Shown: piece by piece, positions 61,905 through 64,000 of the stretch | Layout of the letters: each line of letters opens with the position of its first letter | How positions within the stretch are numbered: the first letter of the stretch is position 1 | NCBI GenBank assembly: GCA_040954595.2 | Contig: CM082586.2 | Coordinates: forward strand, 3,472,001-3,536,000 | Reading direction: 5' to 3' | DNA: 64,000 bases | Origin: Balanoglossus misakiensis | Lineage: Eukaryota > Hemichordata | Program-made: the position numbers and the translations under genes | The notes under the pieces: generated by a model | Told to the model about the DNA's origin: nothing | Seen by the model: the letters and a program-made list of their open reading frames with translations, nothing else | Database searches by the model: none

Positions 61905-61975
61905 CTGTTGACGTCAATAGAATTTGTCAAAATGTCCGTTAAAGTTTAGGTGGTGCACGTGGTGATAGTAAGAGC

Positions 61976-62050
<75 letters not shown>
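61976..62050. repeat. (GAT)n trinucleotide microsatellite
   Basis: 25 GAT units. The minus strand reads poly-Ser, an artefact of the repeat. Confidence 0.95.
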
Positions 62051-62370
62051 AGTGGTGGTGGTTGTGGTGGTGATTTATTTTGCTTCAAGTGTAGTTCTCC
62101 GTAGATTGGACATATATCTAAAGTAATATGCAAAAAAAATCCAACAAATCATGAATCCCCGCAAGTGCGTTTGGACTGAGTCATCGGGCATGTTATGTAC
62201 GAAACCAGCCTTTGATTTTATCGACAACAAAAACAGCTGAGAGACAAAATAAATCATTATCGGGTAGCGCACACGCACCGTCCTCAAGGCCGCATATTAC
62301 TGGAACCAAATTTTTGTGGACTCTCACTTGCTGGCGAGCATTGCGGCGACATTTGACAGGGTATTCACCT

Positions 62371-62401
62371 CTATACCGACGCGCAGTCATTGTCGGTATA
62401 G
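62371..62401. repeat. Perfect 10-bp stem hairpin
   Basis: CTATACCGAC and its exact reverse complement GTCGGTATAG are separated by 11 bases. Either strand could fold into a hairpin. No surrounding gene explains it. Confidence 0.5.
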
Positions 62402-62830
62402 ATGCTTGCGACGCCGGCAGCTGATACTACCGGGCCGTGGTGTAATTAACTTCGACCGAGCCGCACTGATTTATCAGCATAGCAAAGGTTTCAATGTATG
62501 CATTGAAAGAAAAATGACAGAATGGAAAAAAAAGCTTTTCAAATATGCCTTCAGGTAAATGATGTTTACACGGAGAATAATGTTTACCCGCAAAAAAGTC
62601 AAGCAAATGCGTCAGAACTCGTGATTCAGTCGCAATATTACAAAGGTAGCGAAGTATTCGAAATGCGGCTTATTATATTAGAGAGGTCAGAAAGTCTGTT
62701 AAGACGTCACCCAGGCAGCTGAATACACAGCAAGAAGCTACATATTTGTTAGTAAAGATTATCTTACAGCTAGCCATATCAGTTCTGCACAGTAAACACT
62801 GATGATGCATAATTCAAGCGTTGAAAAATA

Positions 62831-63028
62831 TTATTTTCTTTTCACTATGATGTGCGTCCCGTTTCCTGTCACAGCGCGTCGCGTACCCGGGGACTTTGGA
62901 GCAGCATAGCCGTGTAGCTGAGTTTGCAAAACGGGTAAACAAGAAACAGATGAAACATTGAGAGACAAAATAACACCAAAAGTGGTGACAAAAGTGAAGA
63001 ACACGACTTTTTGCAGCCTCGAAAACAT
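62831..63028 (-). CDS. Candidate small secreted peptide (65 aa), unrecognised
   Basis: A minus-strand ORF from ATG 63026-63028 to TAA, 65 residues. The N-terminus is a textbook signal peptide: short basic region (R4, K7), a hydrophobic core VVFFTFVTTFGVIL at 8-21, then a polar stretch VSSVSC suited to cleavage near residue 29-30. The remainder has a dibasic Arg50-Arg51, an N-glycosylation sequon at Asn56 (NGT), and a C-terminal Lys-Arg-Lys. The layout resembles a peptide precursor, but I recognise no family. A TAACGTCA CRE-like element lies just upstream of the ATG. It could be a chance ORF or the first exon of a longer secreted protein. No poly(A) signal or partner exon was confirmed. Confidence 0.25.
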   Translation of the reverse strand: MFSRLQKVVFFTFVTTFGVILSLNVSSVSCLPVLQTQLHGYAAPKSPGTRRAVTGNGTHIIVKRK

Positions 63029-64000
63029 GCACTGACGTTACGGTCACTGGTACTTAGAATTTCTTGTGTTCGATATCTGTACTGTGATATTGTGTGTGGA
63101 AGTGGTTTTCTATAATACGCACAACGCATGCGCCTTTGTCACGACTGGCCAAGGCATTTACAACGTGACACACAATCATTGTCTCGGGACCATATCTACG
63201 TGCCAATTTCGGCGTGCGACGAAACATTGCGTCAGGCTGGCTTTCATATAAAGGAGGAATCAAAGATGGGCGTGAGGTCACCGGCCGTGATTATGCCTCC
63301 GACTAAAAGAGGAATAAAGGAGGTATATACGAGATTCGCAAACGAGCTCATGCCTATTGTTATTGCGGGTGATGATGTCATGTTGTCTGCGTGACTCAGT
63401 GACCGAGAGAGAAAGTACGAATGCCGTTTAAAGATGGCCTTAGTGAAAAAGTACATGAAACGTGCGAGAAATCCTAGATTATGAAAATAAAATAAATTCA
63501 ACGAAAGCACTATTGTAATTTGCAGTCTGCAGACAGGTTATTGACAGGGATTTGGTGTCAGATGATTTTGGCATCTAATTTATTTTTCTGTGTCTGGATT
63601 ACAATTTGAGCGGAAAACAAAAAGACAATAGCGTCCTTTAAATCATTCCGCAATCTTGGACAATCATGAGATCAACGACCGGCATTTACAGAACCGACGT
63701 GGCAGTTTCATCAGAACCGTCGCACGGGCGACGACCTTCGTGGCGGCTGATATCCGAGCACATGCCTACTTGTTGATGTTTTTTGTGTGCGATTGTCTGC
63801 GGGGTTTTAATTGATCATGTAATATGATGTGTGTAATACTAGCTTCTAAATGCGGTAATCTTAGATTGTACACAATGCGTCCAAGACTGACAAACTCTCG
63901 CCTTATCACGTATCCCTACAGGTTACCCAGGCCTACTTAAATGTATTTCGCCGATGACCGCGCCCGGATGACCGCCATGGTCATTTAGCGTGTTTAGGCG

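Larger units (their letters stand above)
54489..64000. other. Upstream region of the ZNF704-family gene
   Basis: No gene with multi-exon support. The first kilobase is CpG-rich and should contain the promoter. Further out I see a GA repeat, a 40-bp inverted repeat pair, an AT-rich TAAT cluster, a GAT repeat, a 10-bp-stem hairpin and one small signal-peptide ORF. Other open frames lack family motifs. Confidence 0.5.

Noticed and set aside
61715-61930. 71-aa minus-strand ORF with a hydrophobic N-terminal stretch
   Set aside because: Its hydrophobic segment is exactly the 40-bp inverted repeat; the other copy carries a one-base change that shifts the frame, so coding selection is unlikely.
61939-62133. 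Poly-Ser ORF on the minus strand
   Set aside because: Translation of the GAT microsatellite.

Overview
The window is nuclear DNA from a non-vertebrate animal, probably a marine deuterostome of the hemichordate or amphioxus kind. The phylum is inferred only from how clearly the proteins read as orthologues of human ones and from intron-rich, AT-leaning DNA. Genes are split into short exons with GT-AG introns, and there are no operons, tRNAs, rRNAs or CRISPR arrays. I rebuilt five protein-coding genes by hand. In every model the exon phases add up, except at the 3' end of the first gene.

Layout. 1-12.7 kb: gene-poor DNA with simple repeats, a diverged octamer/CCAAT triplet and a GGAT/GGAC minisatellite. 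12.9-17.26 kb (-): a PX-domain protein of the HS1BP3 type. 17.65-18.86 kb (+): UQCRB, a complex III subunit, head-to-head with HS1BP3 across 388 bp that holds a GABP/ETS site. 19.88-21.70 kb (-): an SDR16C / 17-beta-HSD11-like dehydrogenase, tail-to-tail with UQCRB. 22.92-30.20 kb (+): RBBP8/CtIP, the DNA-end resection factor, head-to-head with the dehydrogenase and with a non-coding first exon. 30.3-37.0 kb: intergenic or 3'-UTR DNA with a CATA/CA microsatellite. 36.99-54.49 kb (-): a ZNF704/ZNF395/GLUT4-enhancer-factor family transcription factor spread over seven coding exons and 17.5 kb. 54.5-64 kb: its upstream region, mostly non-coding, with a 40-bp inverted repeat pair and one small ORF with a signal peptide.

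The genes do not form one pathway. They are an ordinary metazoan mix: membrane/PX protein, respiratory chain, lipid or retinoid redox, DNA repair, and transcription. The most interesting non-genic signals are a four-half-site T-box cluster in ZNF704 intron 2, the 40-bp inverted repeat, the octamer/CCAAT triplet, a strong CTCF-like site in RBBP8 intron 3, and recurring RFX-like palindromes. Within genes, the points of note are a Tudor-like N-terminus on the ZNF704-family protein, an SQ/TQ cluster in RBBP8, and alternative 3' ends for HS1BP3. I saw no clearly novel multi-gene system.
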